From Methyloversatilis universalis EHg5 (GTDB lineage: Bacteria > Pseudomonadota > Gammaproteobacteria > Burkholderiales > Rhodocyclaceae), in NCBI RefSeq assembly GCF_000378945.1, contig NZ_KB900539.1, forward strand, positions 3,298,122 through 3,362,121: a stretch of DNA of 64,000 nucleotides, read 5' to 3'. The translations under genes were made by a program, and so were the position numbers. The notes under the pieces were generated by a model that saw nothing but the letters and a program-made list of their open reading frames with translations, did no database searches and was not told the DNA's origin. Positions 1 through 8,308 of the stretch are shown one piece after another (positions within the stretch are counted from its first letter, which is position 1; every line of letters starts with the position of its first letter).

Positions 1-2
1 TG

Positions 3-485
3 TCGCACAAGGGTGGCGCGCCCGGCTTCGTGCGGGTGATCGACGACCGCACGCTCGCATTCCCGAGCTTCGACGGCAACGGCATGTTCCTGTCCATCGG
101 CAACATCACCGCCCACCCGAAGATCGGCCTGCTGTTCATCGATTTCGAAACGCCGCACCGGGTGCGGGTGCATGGCGACGCCACGGTGAGCCGCGACGAT
201 CCGCTGCTGCAGGAGCAGCTGCCCGCCTTTCACGGCGCCGAATGCGTGGTGCGGGTGAAGCTGGCGGAAATCTTCATCAACTGCCCGCGCTACATCCACC
301 GCTACCGCCGCGTCGAGGACGCGAAGCACGTGCCGCAGCCGGGCTGCCCGACGCCGCCGGCGCAGTGGAAGCGCATCGACGGGCTGCAGGACGTGCTGCC
401 CGAACGCGACCGCCACATCGCGGACGAACTGGGCGTCATTTCGCCGGACGCCTACGCCGAACTGGTGCAGCAGGGCCGCACCTGA
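3..485 (+). CDS. PPOX-class flavin-binding protein, 5'-truncated
   Basis: The open frame runs in from the window edge without a start codon, so only the C-terminal ~160 residues are seen. The segment resembles the pyridoxamine 5'-phosphate oxidase-like split-barrel family that binds FMN: a GN-MFLSIGNI stretch followed by KIGLLFIDFETP and RVRVHGDA is typical of the general-stress/PPOX group. The tail (CPRYIHRY and a PAQWKRIDGLQ segment) is also usual for this group. A valine codon at 30 could be mistaken for a GTG start, but the same frame is open and family-like upstream (SHKGG), so it is internal. Substrate unknown. Confidence 0.75.
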   Translation, partial: SHKGGAPGFVRVIDDRTLAFPSFDGNGMFLSIGNITAHPKIGLLFIDFETPHRVRVHGDATVSRDDPLLQEQLPAFHGAECVVRVKLAEIFINCPRYIHRYRRVEDAKHVPQPGCPTPPAQWKRIDGLQDVLPERDRHIADELGVISPDAYAELVQQGRT

Positions 486-584
486 ACCGCGGCGGCCCCT
501 CGCCGCCGCCCTTTCCGCACGCCATCGCATGCAGCCCGCTCAGGGCCGCAGGGGCCGGCGCGCGCCCACCGAAGGAGTCCGCAC

Positions 585-1121
585 ATGAAACCCCTTTCCG
601 CACTGGTCTGCGCCAACGTGATGCTGGCGATCGCGATGACCTTCTCGATGCAGTCCGCACCGCTGCCGATGTGGTCCATGGTGATCGCCTGGGCGGCCTT
701 CTTCCATCTGGGCGGCATGCAGCATGCGCCGTCGGCGCTGCTGGCGGTGCTGGCTCACGCGGTATTCGGCGTGCTCGCCGGCTGGCTGGCCGCGCTCGCC
801 ATCCTGGCCAATCCGACCGCGCTGCCCGGCACCGTCTGGGTGCCGCTGGTGGTGGGCGCCGCGGTCGGCCTGATGAGCGCAGCGTCCGGCTGGTCGCGGC
901 TGGCGGTGCTGCCGGTGTGCGTCTACGGCTTCGCCGCGAACTGGGCCTTCCTCGACGTGCCCGGCCGCTTCGACCCGGCGGTGCTGACCGCGCTGCGCGC
1001 CGACAACGTGCTGGTCGCGCTGCCGCCGGCGCTGCTGATCGGCGGCCTGTTCGGCTGGGCCAACGCACGGCTGATCGTGCGGCTGTCCGCGCCCGCCGCC
1101 GACAGCGGACGGACCGCGTGA
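585..1121 (+). CDS. DUF1097-like integral membrane protein
   Basis: A 178-residue, very hydrophobic protein with about five predicted membrane segments (roughly residues 7-25, 30-48, 50-75, 82-112 and 145-165) and short polar loops. The overall pattern fits the DUF1097 inner-membrane family, whose function is not known. The start is well supported by an AAGGAG Shine-Dalgarno element about 6 nt before the ATG. It lies 112 bp upstream of the first mxaR gene on the same strand, but the gap makes co-transcription uncertain. Confidence 0.6.
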   Translation: MKPLSALVCANVMLAIAMTFSMQSAPLPMWSMVIAWAAFFHLGGMQHAPSALLAVLAHAVFGVLAGWLAALAILANPTALPGTVWVPLVVGAAVGLMSAASGWSRLAVLPVCVYGFAANWAFLDVPGRFDPAVLTALRADNVLVALPPALLIGGLFGWANARLIVRLSAPAADSGRTA

Positions 1122-1233
1122 CCGCGCGCATGCAGGGCAACTTGCCCGTGCGCGACTGCCTAGACTGCGCGACAGCCCGCAGCCGGCCGGTCAGCGCCGG
1201 ACACGCACATCGATTCCACACCGGGGAGACAGC

Positions 1234-2256
1234 ATGAGCAGTCAGGAGCAACTGCAGGACTGGCGCGACGCCGCGCTGCGCATCGAGAACGAGATCCGCA
1301 AGGCCGTGATTGGCCAGGACGGCATCGTGCGGCTGATCAATGTCGCGCTGTTCGCACGCGGCCACGTGCTGCTCGAAGGCGATGTCGGCGTTGGCAAGAC
1401 CACGGTGCTGCGCGCCTTCGCGCGCGCCATCGGCGGTGATTTCGAGCGCGTCGAGGGCACGGTGGACCTGATGCCGAACGACCTCGTCTATCACACCTAT
1501 GTCGATGCCGACGGCAAGCCGCGCATCGAGCCCGGTCCGCTGCTGCGCCATGGCGAACGGCTCACCACCTTCTTCTTCAACGAAATCAACCGCGCCCGGC
1601 CGCAGGTGCAGTCGCTGCTGCTGCGCGCGATGGCCGAACGCACGGTGTCGGCCTTCAACCGCGACTACAGTTTTCCGCACATGACGGTGTTCGCCGACCG
1701 CAACAAGGTCGAGAAGGAAGAAACCTTCGAACTCGCCTCGGCCGCGCGCGACCGCTTCATGTTCGAACTGCGCATGGAAACGCCGCGCGATCCGTCGGTG
1801 CGCCGCGCGCTGGTGTTCGACACCGCCTATCACGACGTGGACGCGCTGATCGACACCGTGTCGCCCGGCCTGATCGACGCCTTCCAGCTCAATGCCATCG
1901 CCGCCCACATCCAGCGCAGCGTGAGCGCCAGCGAGGCGATGGAGCGCTACGTGATGGACCTGTGGGACGCGAGCCAGAACCCGGCCGCCTTCGACATCCG
2001 CATCGACGGCGTAGACATGAAGCGCCTCATCCTCGCCGGCGCCAGCCCGCGCGGCATGAGCGCGCTGCTGCGCGCCGCGCGCGTGGTGGCCTGGCTGGAC
2101 GGCCGCAGCCATCTGCAGCCTGACGACGTGCGCGCCATCCTGCCCTCCACGCTGGGTCACCGCGTGTTCTTCACGCCGGTCTACGAGATGCGTCGCGCGC
2201 AGATCGCCGACGCGCTGATCGCGCAGATCATCGACAAGATCGCCACGCCGCGATGA
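1234..2256 (+). CDS. mxaR: MoxR-family AAA+ ATPase, MxaR-like (copy 1)
   Basis: A 340-residue AAA+ ATPase of the MoxR family, first gene of an mxaRSACKL-type operon. In methylotrophs this set matures periplasmic PQQ methanol dehydrogenase. The Walker A motif GDVGVGKT is at residues 49-56 and the Walker B region FFFNEINR at 113-120; most MoxR proteins have DE here, and this one has NE. The C-terminal lid continues to residue 340. The ATG follows a GGGGAG ribosome site. It overlaps the DUF58 gene by 4 nt (ATGA), so the two are translationally coupled. The paralogue at 36380 is near-identical through residues 40-180. The target complex is inferred from gene order. Confidence 0.85.
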   Translation: MSSQEQLQDWRDAALRIENEIRKAVIGQDGIVRLINVALFARGHVLLEGDVGVGKTTVLRAFARAIGGDFERVEGTVDLMPNDLVYHTYVDADGKPRIEPGPLLRHGERLTTFFFNEINRARPQVQSLLLRAMAERTVSAFNRDYSFPHMTVFADRNKVEKEETFELASAARDRFMFELRMETPRDPSVRRALVFDTAYHDVDALIDTVSPGLIDAFQLNAIAAHIQRSVSASEAMERYVMDLWDASQNPAAFDIRIDGVDMKRLILAGASPRGMSALLRAARVVAWLDGRSHLQPDDVRAILPSTLGHRVFFTPVYEMRRAQIADALIAQIIDKIATPR

Positions 2257-3116
2257 CGCACGCGGAGCAGGTGCAGGAATTCCACTACCGGCTGCCGCAC
2301 CGCAGCGCCGGCGCGCGGCCGGGTTCGCACCCGGGCAGCAGCCTGGGCGCAGGTCAGGAATTCGTGTCGCACATGAATCTGCACGACCGGCCGGACCCGC
2401 GCCGGCTCGACCTGCGCGCCAGCCTGCGCAGCATCACCGGCGACTGGCTGGTGCGGGTGAACCGGCAGAAGGTGGGCGTAGCGGTGCAGGCGCTGGTCGA
2501 CGTATCGGCGTCGATGGCCTTCGGCGCACGCCGGCGCAAGATCGACCTCGCCGCCGACTTCGTCGAATCGCTGGCGCACAGCGCCTTCCGCGTCGGTGAC
2601 GCGCTGGGCCTGCGCGCTTTCGACCATGCAGAGCGTGCCGACCTCACGATACCGGCCACGCTCAGCCGCGGCCTCGGCAACGTGATGGCGGACAGCCTGC
2701 GCCAGTGCGACACCGCCCCCGGCGGCATCGAAGGGCTGGAAGACGTGGTGCAGCAGATGGTGGGGCGCGAGGCGCTGGTGTTCATCGTGAGCGACTTCCA
2801 CTGGCCGTTGGACCGCCTGGGCGCGGTGCTCGACCTGCTGTCGCACGCCTTCGTCGTGCCCATGGTGCTGTGGGACGCCGCCGAAACCGAGCCGCCGCAC
2901 ATCGACGCAATCGCGCCGCTGCGCGACGCCGAAACCAATGTCCGGCGCACGCTGCTGCTGCGGCCGAAACTGCGCAGCCAGTGGCGCGACGCGGTGGCCG
3001 ACCGCAGAGAGGCGCTGAACGCGCTGTTCGCCGCGCACGACCTGCGGCCGTTCTGGCTGACCGGCCGCTTCGACGCCGACGCCCTGTCCGACTACTTCAT
3101 GGAGGCCTGCGCATGA
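2253..3116 (+). CDS. mxaS: DUF58 protein, MxaS-like (copy 1)
   Basis: A 287-residue DUF58 protein, the usual partner of a MoxR ATPase. The hallmark segment DPRRLDLRASLRS is at about 48-60. It is followed by VDVSASMAFG, a degenerate VWA-like metal site, and a SDFHWPLDRLGAVLDLLSHA core. No signal peptide or membrane helix is visible, so it is probably cytoplasmic. MoxR/DUF58 pairs are thought to act as chaperone-like modules; here the client would be the methanol dehydrogenase system. It overlaps mxaR upstream and mxaA downstream by 4 nt each. Confidence 0.8.
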   Translation: MTHAEQVQEFHYRLPHRSAGARPGSHPGSSLGAGQEFVSHMNLHDRPDPRRLDLRASLRSITGDWLVRVNRQKVGVAVQALVDVSASMAFGARRRKIDLAADFVESLAHSAFRVGDALGLRAFDHAERADLTIPATLSRGLGNVMADSLRQCDTAPGGIEGLEDVVQQMVGREALVFIVSDFHWPLDRLGAVLDLLSHAFVVPMVLWDAAETEPPHIDAIAPLRDAETNVRRTLLLRPKLRSQWRDAVADRREALNALFAAHDLRPFWLTGRFDADALSDYFMEACA

Positions 3117-4168
3117 CGACGTCCCGCGCAGACCGCACTGCAGATCCACGCCACGGAATGTCCCCGGTCATGAATCCGCTGATCCGCGCACTGCTGTGCG
3201 CCAGCCTGCTGCAGCTGACCCCGCTCGCGAACGCAGAACAAACGGCTGAACAGGCGGCCGCGCCGGTGGAAGGCGCCACCGCACCCGCCCCCGAAGCCCC
3301 CTCCGCGACCGAAACGCTGGCCGACAGCGCCGTCCCTGCTCCGGAGGTCGTCGAGGCTGCGCCCGCGGCACCGGCCGGGCCGGTCGCTCAGGTGCAGCCG
3401 CCGCGCGCCTGGGGCCACAGCGTCGGTGATCTGCTCACGCAGCGGGTGCTGCTGGCCATCGACGGCCGCGCCACCGGCCTGCCCAGGCTGCCGGACCCGG
3501 GCCGCATCGGCGTGTGGCTGGAGCGCCGCCCGGCGCGTCTGGACACCGATACCGACGGCCGGCGCTGGCTGGTGCTGGATTACCAGCTCATCAACGCACC
3601 GCAGACGCTGACCGCGATCACGGTGCCCGCCTTCGAACTGCGCACCGACGACGGGCCGCTGCAGGTGCCGGCCTGGACTTTCAGCGCAGCGCCGCTCACG
3701 CCGCGCACCGCCTTCGCCGGCAACGGGCTGGACGCGCTGCAGCCTGACCGCGGCGCGCCCGCGGTCGACACCGCGCCGCTGCGTCACCGGCTGCTGCTGT
3801 GGAGCGGCCTCACCGGCGCGCTGCTGCTGGCGTGGGGCGGCTGGCTGGTCTGGCGCAATGTGCGCAGCGCCCGCGCCCAGCCCTTCGCCCAGGCGCAGCG
3901 CACGCTGCGCGGGCTGAAGGACGATGCGCCGGAAGCCTGGCAGGCGCTGCACCGCGCCTTCGACCGCACCGCCGGCGCCAGCCTGCAGCCCGCCTCGCTG
4001 CACCGGCTGTTCGAACGCGCGCCGCACTTCGCGCCGCTGCGCGCCGACATCGAACGCTTCTATGCCGACTCGGCCGCGCGCTTCTTCGGTGACGGCGGCG
4101 CTGCCGCAGGTTCGCCGCGCGCGCTGGTACGTACGCTCGCCCGCATCGAACGGCGGCACGAATCATGA
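3113..4168 (+). CDS. mxaA: MxaA-like periplasmic/membrane maturation protein (copy 1)
   Basis: A 351-residue protein in the mxaA position. The ATG at 3113 overlaps the mxaS stop. In-frame ATGs at 3158 and 3170 are alternatives, and the one at 3170 would put the signal peptide (MNPLIRALL... ending ANA) at the very N-terminus. A Pro/Ala-rich linker follows, then a beta-rich domain ending RWLVLDYQLINAPQ, a membrane helix around residues 224-243, and a cytoplasmic alpha-helical tail. Classical MxaA is needed for metal insertion into methanol dehydrogenase. The low-complexity linker and poor conservation make the assignment rest mainly on synteny and on the paralogue at 38267. Confidence 0.75.
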   Translation: MTTSRADRTADPRHGMSPVMNPLIRALLCASLLQLTPLANAEQTAEQAAAPVEGATAPAPEAPSATETLADSAVPAPEVVEAAPAAPAGPVAQVQPPRAWGHSVGDLLTQRVLLAIDGRATGLPRLPDPGRIGVWLERRPARLDTDTDGRRWLVLDYQLINAPQTLTAITVPAFELRTDDGPLQVPAWTFSAAPLTPRTAFAGNGLDALQPDRGAPAVDTAPLRHRLLLWSGLTGALLLAWGGWLVWRNVRSARAQPFAQAQRTLRGLKDDAPEAWQALHRAFDRTAGASLQPASLHRLFERAPHFAPLRADIERFYADSAARFFGDGGAAAGSPRALVRTLARIERRHES

Positions 4169-5247
4169 CCTTCGCCGGTGTCGACTTCGCCCAGCCCTGG
4201 GCACTGCTGCTGTTGCCGCTCGCGGTGCTGCCGCTGCTGCGCCGCCGCCGCGACACGCTGGCTTTCCCGACGCTGGACTGGCTGCCGGCCGACCGCGCCG
4301 GCCGCATCGCCGGCTTTGCCGGGCGCGCACTGGCGGTGCTGGCCCTCGCCACCACGGTGCTGGCGCTGGCCGGGCCCGGAACGCCGGAAACCACGGTCAT
4401 GCGCACTGGCCGCGGCGCCGAAATCATGATTCTGATGGACCGCAGCCGCAGCATGGACGCCAAGATGAAGCCGAGCGACTGGCGCACCATCGATCCGCAC
4501 TCGCTGCTCTATCAGGTGGATTCGCGTGGCGAACCGAAGTCCGCGGTGGCGCGCGACCTGCTGTCGGCCTTCGTCGGCCGGCGGCCGGACGACCGCTTCT
4601 CGCTCATGTTCTTCAGCGCCGGCCCGATGCACGTGGTGCCCTTCACCCAGCATGACGAGGTGGTGCAGGCCGGCATCCGCGCCGGCGGCATGGGCCGCGG
4701 CCTGTCCGACACCAATGTCGGCCGCGCGCTCACTGGCGCGATCGACAGTTTCGAACAGCGCGCCTACACCGGCAGCCGCATCATCCTGCTGGTGACCGAC
4801 GGCGGCGCCCACCTCGATGAACCCACGCGCAAGCACATCCGCGAGGGGCTGAAAGCGCATCGCATCGCGCTGCACTGGCTCTACCTGCGCACGCTCAACG
4901 CGCCGGAACTGGGTGCCGAAGAAAGCGCACCGCCGCCGGCCGCCGACGGCGACAGCCCCGAGGCGATCGAGACGCGCAACGCCTACTACGCGCAGGAGTC
5001 GGTGCCCGAAGTGTCGCTGCACCGCTTCTTCCAGTCGCTGCCGGTGACCTACCGCCTCTATCAGGCGGACAACCCGGACGACCTGGCGAAGGCGGTGGCC
5101 GAAGTCGGCCGCCAGCAGAACTTCCCGCTCGACTACGACGAGCGCATTCCGCGGCAGGATCACAGCCGCGCCCTCTTCGCGGTGGCTGCGCTGTGCTGCG
5201 CGCTGCTGCTGGTCCATCGATCCCTGCTGTTGCGGAGCTGGCTGTGA
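4165..5247 (+). CDS. mxaC: VWA-domain membrane protein, MxaC-like (copy 1)
   Basis: A 360-residue von Willebrand factor A protein. Two N-terminal membrane helices (about 10-28 and 54-74) lead into a VWA domain whose metal site reads DRSRSMD (DxSxS), and a last helix lies near residues 335-352. The layout matches BatA/MxaC proteins, with the VWA domain on the periplasmic side. The conserved PFTQHDEVVQAGI and GSRIILLVTDGGA segments recur in the paralogue at 39402. It overlaps mxaA by 4 nt and its stop overlaps the GTG start of mxaK. Expected role: scaffold in dehydrogenase activation with MxaR, S, A, K and L. Confidence 0.8.
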   Translation: MTFAGVDFAQPWALLLLPLAVLPLLRRRRDTLAFPTLDWLPADRAGRIAGFAGRALAVLALATTVLALAGPGTPETTVMRTGRGAEIMILMDRSRSMDAKMKPSDWRTIDPHSLLYQVDSRGEPKSAVARDLLSAFVGRRPDDRFSLMFFSAGPMHVVPFTQHDEVVQAGIRAGGMGRGLSDTNVGRALTGAIDSFEQRAYTGSRIILLVTDGGAHLDEPTRKHIREGLKAHRIALHWLYLRTLNAPELGAEESAPPPAADGDSPEAIETRNAYYAQESVPEVSLHRFFQSLPVTYRLYQADNPDDLAKAVAEVGRQQNFPLDYDERIPRQDHSRALFAVAALCCALLLVHRSLLLRSWL

Positions 5248-5780
5248 AAAGACTGACCCTGCATGCCCTGTTCGGCGGTACCGCGCTGGTGTGCGCCGCG
5301 TTCGCCCTGCACTCACTGAATGCGCTGCAGGAGGCCGAGCGCGTGAATGCCGCCATCACCTCCGGCGGCGCGCCGGAAGCCGCACTGCCCGAAGCGCGCT
5401 TCGCGCATGCGCTGTCGCTGAACCGCGGTGGCGACAGCGAAACCGCCACCCGCGCCTGGAAGGCGCTGATCGCTGGCGAACGCGCCGACCTGCGGCAGGC
5501 GGCGCGCTACAACCTCGGCAACCTGCACCTGCGCGAAGCGCTGGCGCAGGGCGAGAACAATGTGTCGGACGCGCTGCCGCTGATCGAACTGGCCAAACAG
5601 CGCTACCGCGATGCGCTGCGCGACCGGCCGGACGACTGGGAGGCGCGCTACAACCTGGAACGCGCACTGTGGCTGGCACCGGAAATCGAATCCGCAGCGG
5701 TGGCCGAGGACGAGGACTCGCAGGCGCCGCGCGAACGGGTGGTCACCACGCTGCAGGGCGTGCGGCTGGATCTGCCGTGA
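5244..5780 (+). CDS. mxaK: MxaK-like TPR membrane-anchored protein (copy 1)
   Basis: The longest frame begins earlier, but the likely start is the GTG at 5244 that overlaps the mxaC stop (GTGA), giving 178 residues. An N-terminal helix (about residues 7-25) anchors the protein. The rest is tetratricopeptide-like, with a YNLGNLHLREAL segment and RYNLERALWLAPE near residues 127-140. Both are conserved in the copy at 40427. In classical mxa clusters MxaK is required for calcium insertion into methanol dehydrogenase. Function here is by synteny. Confidence 0.75.
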   Translation: MKRLTLHALFGGTALVCAAFALHSLNALQEAERVNAAITSGGAPEAALPEARFAHALSLNRGGDSETATRAWKALIAGERADLRQAARYNLGNLHLREALAQGENNVSDALPLIELAKQRYRDALRDRPDDWEARYNLERALWLAPEIESAAVAEDEDSQAPRERVVTTLQGVRLDLP

Positions 5781-5790
5781 GGGCCGTGCG

Positions 5791-6723
5791 ATGAGGATGG
5801 CCACCTTCCTGCGCCGGCTGCTCAGCAGCCTGGCCGAGCGCGAAGCGCGCACGCTGGTGCTGGCGGCGGTGCTGCTGCTGACCGCCGCGCTGCTGCCACC
5901 GCTGGACCTGAAGCGCGACAGCTGGGACACGGTGGTCGTGTTCGACCTGACCCAGAGCATGAACGTGGAGGACTACGACGTGAACGGCCAGCCGGTCAGC
6001 CGGCTCGCCTTCGCGCGCGAGGCGGCGAAGCGTGCGCTGCGCGAACTGCCCTGCGGCTCGCGCGTGGGCTGGGCCGGCTTCGCCGAATACCGCACCCTGC
6101 TGCTGCTCGCACCGGTCGAGGTATGCGCCTACTACGGCGATCTGGTCGCCGCGCTCGACAATATCGACGGCCGCATGCGCTGGGGCAATTCCAGCGAGGT
6201 GGCCAAGGGCGTGTTCTGGTCGGTGCGCGCGGCAAAGGAACTGGGCGAAGGCACCCAGGTGGTGTTCATCAGCGACGGCCAGGAAGCACCGCCGCTGCGC
6301 GACGGCGACAAGCCGGGCTTCGAGGACATCAAGCCGGGCGAGGTGCGCGGCTGGATACTGGGTGCCGGCGGCGACGCGCCCCAGCCCATCCCGAAGAGCG
6401 ACGAAGACGGCCGCACTGTAGGCGTGTGGAAGGCCGGCGAAGTGATACAGCGCGACGCGGTGCTGCCGGACGGTCGCCGCGTGCCCGGCGCCGAACACCT
6501 GTCGTCACGGCGCGAGCCTCACCTGCGCGCCCTCGCCCAGCAGGTGGGCTTCGATTACGCCTCGCTGGACGATGCCGGCGTGCTCGCCCGCGCGATGAAG
6601 CACGACGGCGCAGCCCTGCGCCGACCGGTGCCGACCGACCTGAACTGGCTGCCGGCGCTGCTGGCACTCATCCTGCTACTGATCCGCTTCCGGCCGGAAC
6701 GCGTCCGCCGAGCGGCGGCCTGA
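5791..6723 (+). CDS. mxaL: VWA-domain membrane protein, MxaL-like (copy 1)
   Basis: A 310-residue VWA protein and last gene of the operon. The frame is open upstream, but the ATG at 5791, 10 nt after mxaK, gives the expected architecture: short basic N-terminus, membrane helix at about 20-37, VWA domain with metal site DLTQSMN, then a C-terminal helix (about 285-300) with a basic tail. A CGSRVGWAGF segment and a late Cys (VEVCAYYGD) are conserved in the paralogue at 40963. In known mxa clusters MxaL acts with MxaA and MxaK in metal loading. No methanol dehydrogenase gene follows this copy. Confidence 0.8.
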   Translation: MRMATFLRRLLSSLAEREARTLVLAAVLLLTAALLPPLDLKRDSWDTVVVFDLTQSMNVEDYDVNGQPVSRLAFAREAAKRALRELPCGSRVGWAGFAEYRTLLLLAPVEVCAYYGDLVAALDNIDGRMRWGNSSEVAKGVFWSVRAAKELGEGTQVVFISDGQEAPPLRDGDKPGFEDIKPGEVRGWILGAGGDAPQPIPKSDEDGRTVGVWKAGEVIQRDAVLPDGRRVPGAEHLSSRREPHLRALAQQVGFDYASLDDAGVLARAMKHDGAALRRPVPTDLNWLPALLALILLLIRFRPERVRRAAA

Positions 6724-6983
6724 GCAGCAGCGGCGCCACGCACCCGTTTGCGCGGGTGCCGCCCGAAGCCGGTTTGCGCCGAAAAAAGACCGCAAACCAT
6801 TGATCCGAATACAAATAGAACACGGACAGGGCGGCCGCACGCCCTGTCCTGGCAGCGCCGCTGCAGCGCAGCGAACCGGACCTCCCGGTTTTCATGAATT
6901 CGCTGACGGCATATGCAGGCTTGGTGTTCACGACCGTATACGCCTAACATGCAGGAAGATGCCTGCCGCATGGAGGTCGTCAG
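6724..6983. other. Intergenic region between mxaL and the pilus operon
   Basis: A hairpin just after mxaL (6740-6746 pairing with 6753-6759, 7 bp, 6-nt loop) lacks a T-run, so termination is uncertain. The rest is more AT-rich and presumably carries the promoter of the downstream pilus operon. A GGAGG ribosome site lies 8 nt before the ATG at 6984. No convincing -35/-10 pair was identified. Confidence 0.4.
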
Positions 6984-7526
6984 ATGGTTACCCTGAAACA
7001 CCTGCCCCTGAGGTCGCTGCTGCTGATCAGCGCGCTGTCCGCGGCCCCCGCCTGCATGGCTGCAGGCAACGCGTCCGCAACGATAGCCGTCAGCGCCACG
7101 GTGCTGCCCACCTGCGCAATCGCGACCACGCCGGTCGCTTTCGGCGTCTACAACCCGGCGTCCGCCGGTGCCTCCACCGCCGCCGGCTCGGTCACGCTGG
7201 TCTGCACCAGCGGCTCCACGCCCACTGTCACGCTGAACGACGGGCTGTACGCGAATGGCGGCCAGCGCCGGATGAAGGCCTCGCTGTCAGCCAACTACCT
7301 GAGCTACGACCTGTATCAGCCGGATTCTGTCGCCGCATCCGGCGGCACCGGCTGCGCCACCCATGCCACGCGCTGGGGCAGTGGCGGCGGCCAGATACTG
7401 ACCGTCGGCAGCATCCTGAGCATCACGGCCGTGAGCTTCACCGTATGCGGCATCGCCAGCCCGGGTCAGGACGTGCCGGCCGACGTGCTCTACAGCGACA
7501 CGGTCACCGCGACCGTCACCTTCTAG
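6984..7526 (+). CDS. Spore coat U (SCPU) domain pilin subunit
   Basis: A 180-residue secreted protein with a signal peptide (residues 1-26, ending CMA-AGN) and an SCPU domain: ATVLPTCAIATTPVAFGVYN at the start, paired cysteines and a final beta strand DTVTATVTF. Such proteins are the major subunits of Csu-type (archaic) chaperone-usher pili, used in surface attachment. It heads a four-gene operon of subunit, chaperone, usher and second SCPU protein. The next gene starts 1 nt after its stop codon. Confidence 0.85.
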   Translation: MVTLKHLPLRSLLLISALSAAPACMAAGNASATIAVSATVLPTCAIATTPVAFGVYNPASAGASTAAGSVTLVCTSGSTPTVTLNDGLYANGGQRRMKASLSANYLSYDLYQPDSVAASGGTGCATHATRWGSGGGQILTVGSILSITAVSFTVCGIASPGQDVPADVLYSDTVTATVTF

Positions 7527-7527
7527 C

Positions 7528-8298
7528 GTGATCGACGGAACACCCGCCCGAGCGCGCAGGCTGCTGACTTTTGTCGCACTGTGCCTGCAGTGCGCAGGGG
7601 CGGCGGCGGGCAGCATCCAGATCAATCCGATACGCATCGAACTGAGCGCGGCCCAGCCCTCGGCCACGCTCACGCTGCGCAACAACGACCCGGCGGGCAG
7701 CCCGCCGGCAGTACTGCAGGTGGACAGCCACCGCTGGACGCAGGCCGACAGCCAGACCGACACGCTGGAACCGGCCGCCGAACTGAAAGCCACCCCGCCA
7801 CTGTTCACGCTGCCGCCGGGCGGCGAACAGATCGTGCGCATCGGCCTGCCCGGCGGCGTGCGCACATCGGCGGTCGAAACCAGCTATCGCCTCATCGTGC
7901 AGCAGGTGCCGCAGCAGGCACCGTCCTCATCCGCCGGGCTGCAGGTGCTGCTGCGCTTCAGCATTCCGGTGTTCGTCCTGCCCGCCGACGCGTCCGCCTC
8001 GGGCCACATCGAGTGGTCGCTCGAACACGACGGCAGCGCGCTGTCGCTGTCGGCGCGCAACAGCGGGAGCCGGCATCTCAGACTGGACGGCCTCGAACTG
8101 CGGCAGACCCGCGATGGCGGCGTGCTGCCACTGCGCTTCACGCCGCGCTATGTATTGCCGGGCGCGCTGCGCAGCTGGCGCATCGAGGCCACCGATGGCC
8201 AGACGCTGCCGGCCGCCGGCGAAAGGCTGAAGCTGAAGGCGCTGGCTGGCCAGACCACGCTGGAAGCCGATCTGACGATCGGTGCCCCGGCGCGCTGA
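7528..8298 (+). CDS. Periplasmic fimbrial chaperone (Csu/PapD type)
   Basis: A 256-residue periplasmic chaperone starting at a GTG right after the pilin gene. A signal peptide (about 1-27) precedes the first immunoglobulin-like domain, with INPIRIELS and SATLTLRNND at its N-terminus and the FTLPPGGEQIVRIGLP segment typical of the PapD fold. The second domain begins near residue 150. It would bind SCPU subunits by donor-strand complementation and pass them to the usher encoded next. Confidence 0.85.
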   Translation: MIDGTPARARRLLTFVALCLQCAGAAAGSIQINPIRIELSAAQPSATLTLRNNDPAGSPPAVLQVDSHRWTQADSQTDTLEPAAELKATPPLFTLPPGGEQIVRIGLPGGVRTSAVETSYRLIVQQVPQQAPSSSAGLQVLLRFSIPVFVLPADASASGHIEWSLEHDGSALSLSARNSGSRHLRLDGLELRQTRDGGVLPLRFTPRYVLPGALRSWRIEATDGQTLPAAGERLKLKALAGQTTLEADLTIGAPAR

Positions 8299-8308
8299 CC
8301 GGCATGTC

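Noticed and set aside
5193-5243. Longer N-terminus for MxaK copy 1
   Set aside because: The extra codons overlap mxaC and break the membrane-anchor pattern; the GTG overlapping the mxaC stop matches the arrangement in copy 2.
6740-6759. Rho-independent terminator after mxaL copy 1
   Set aside because: The hairpin is clear but short and has no T-run, so I list it only as part of the intergenic region.
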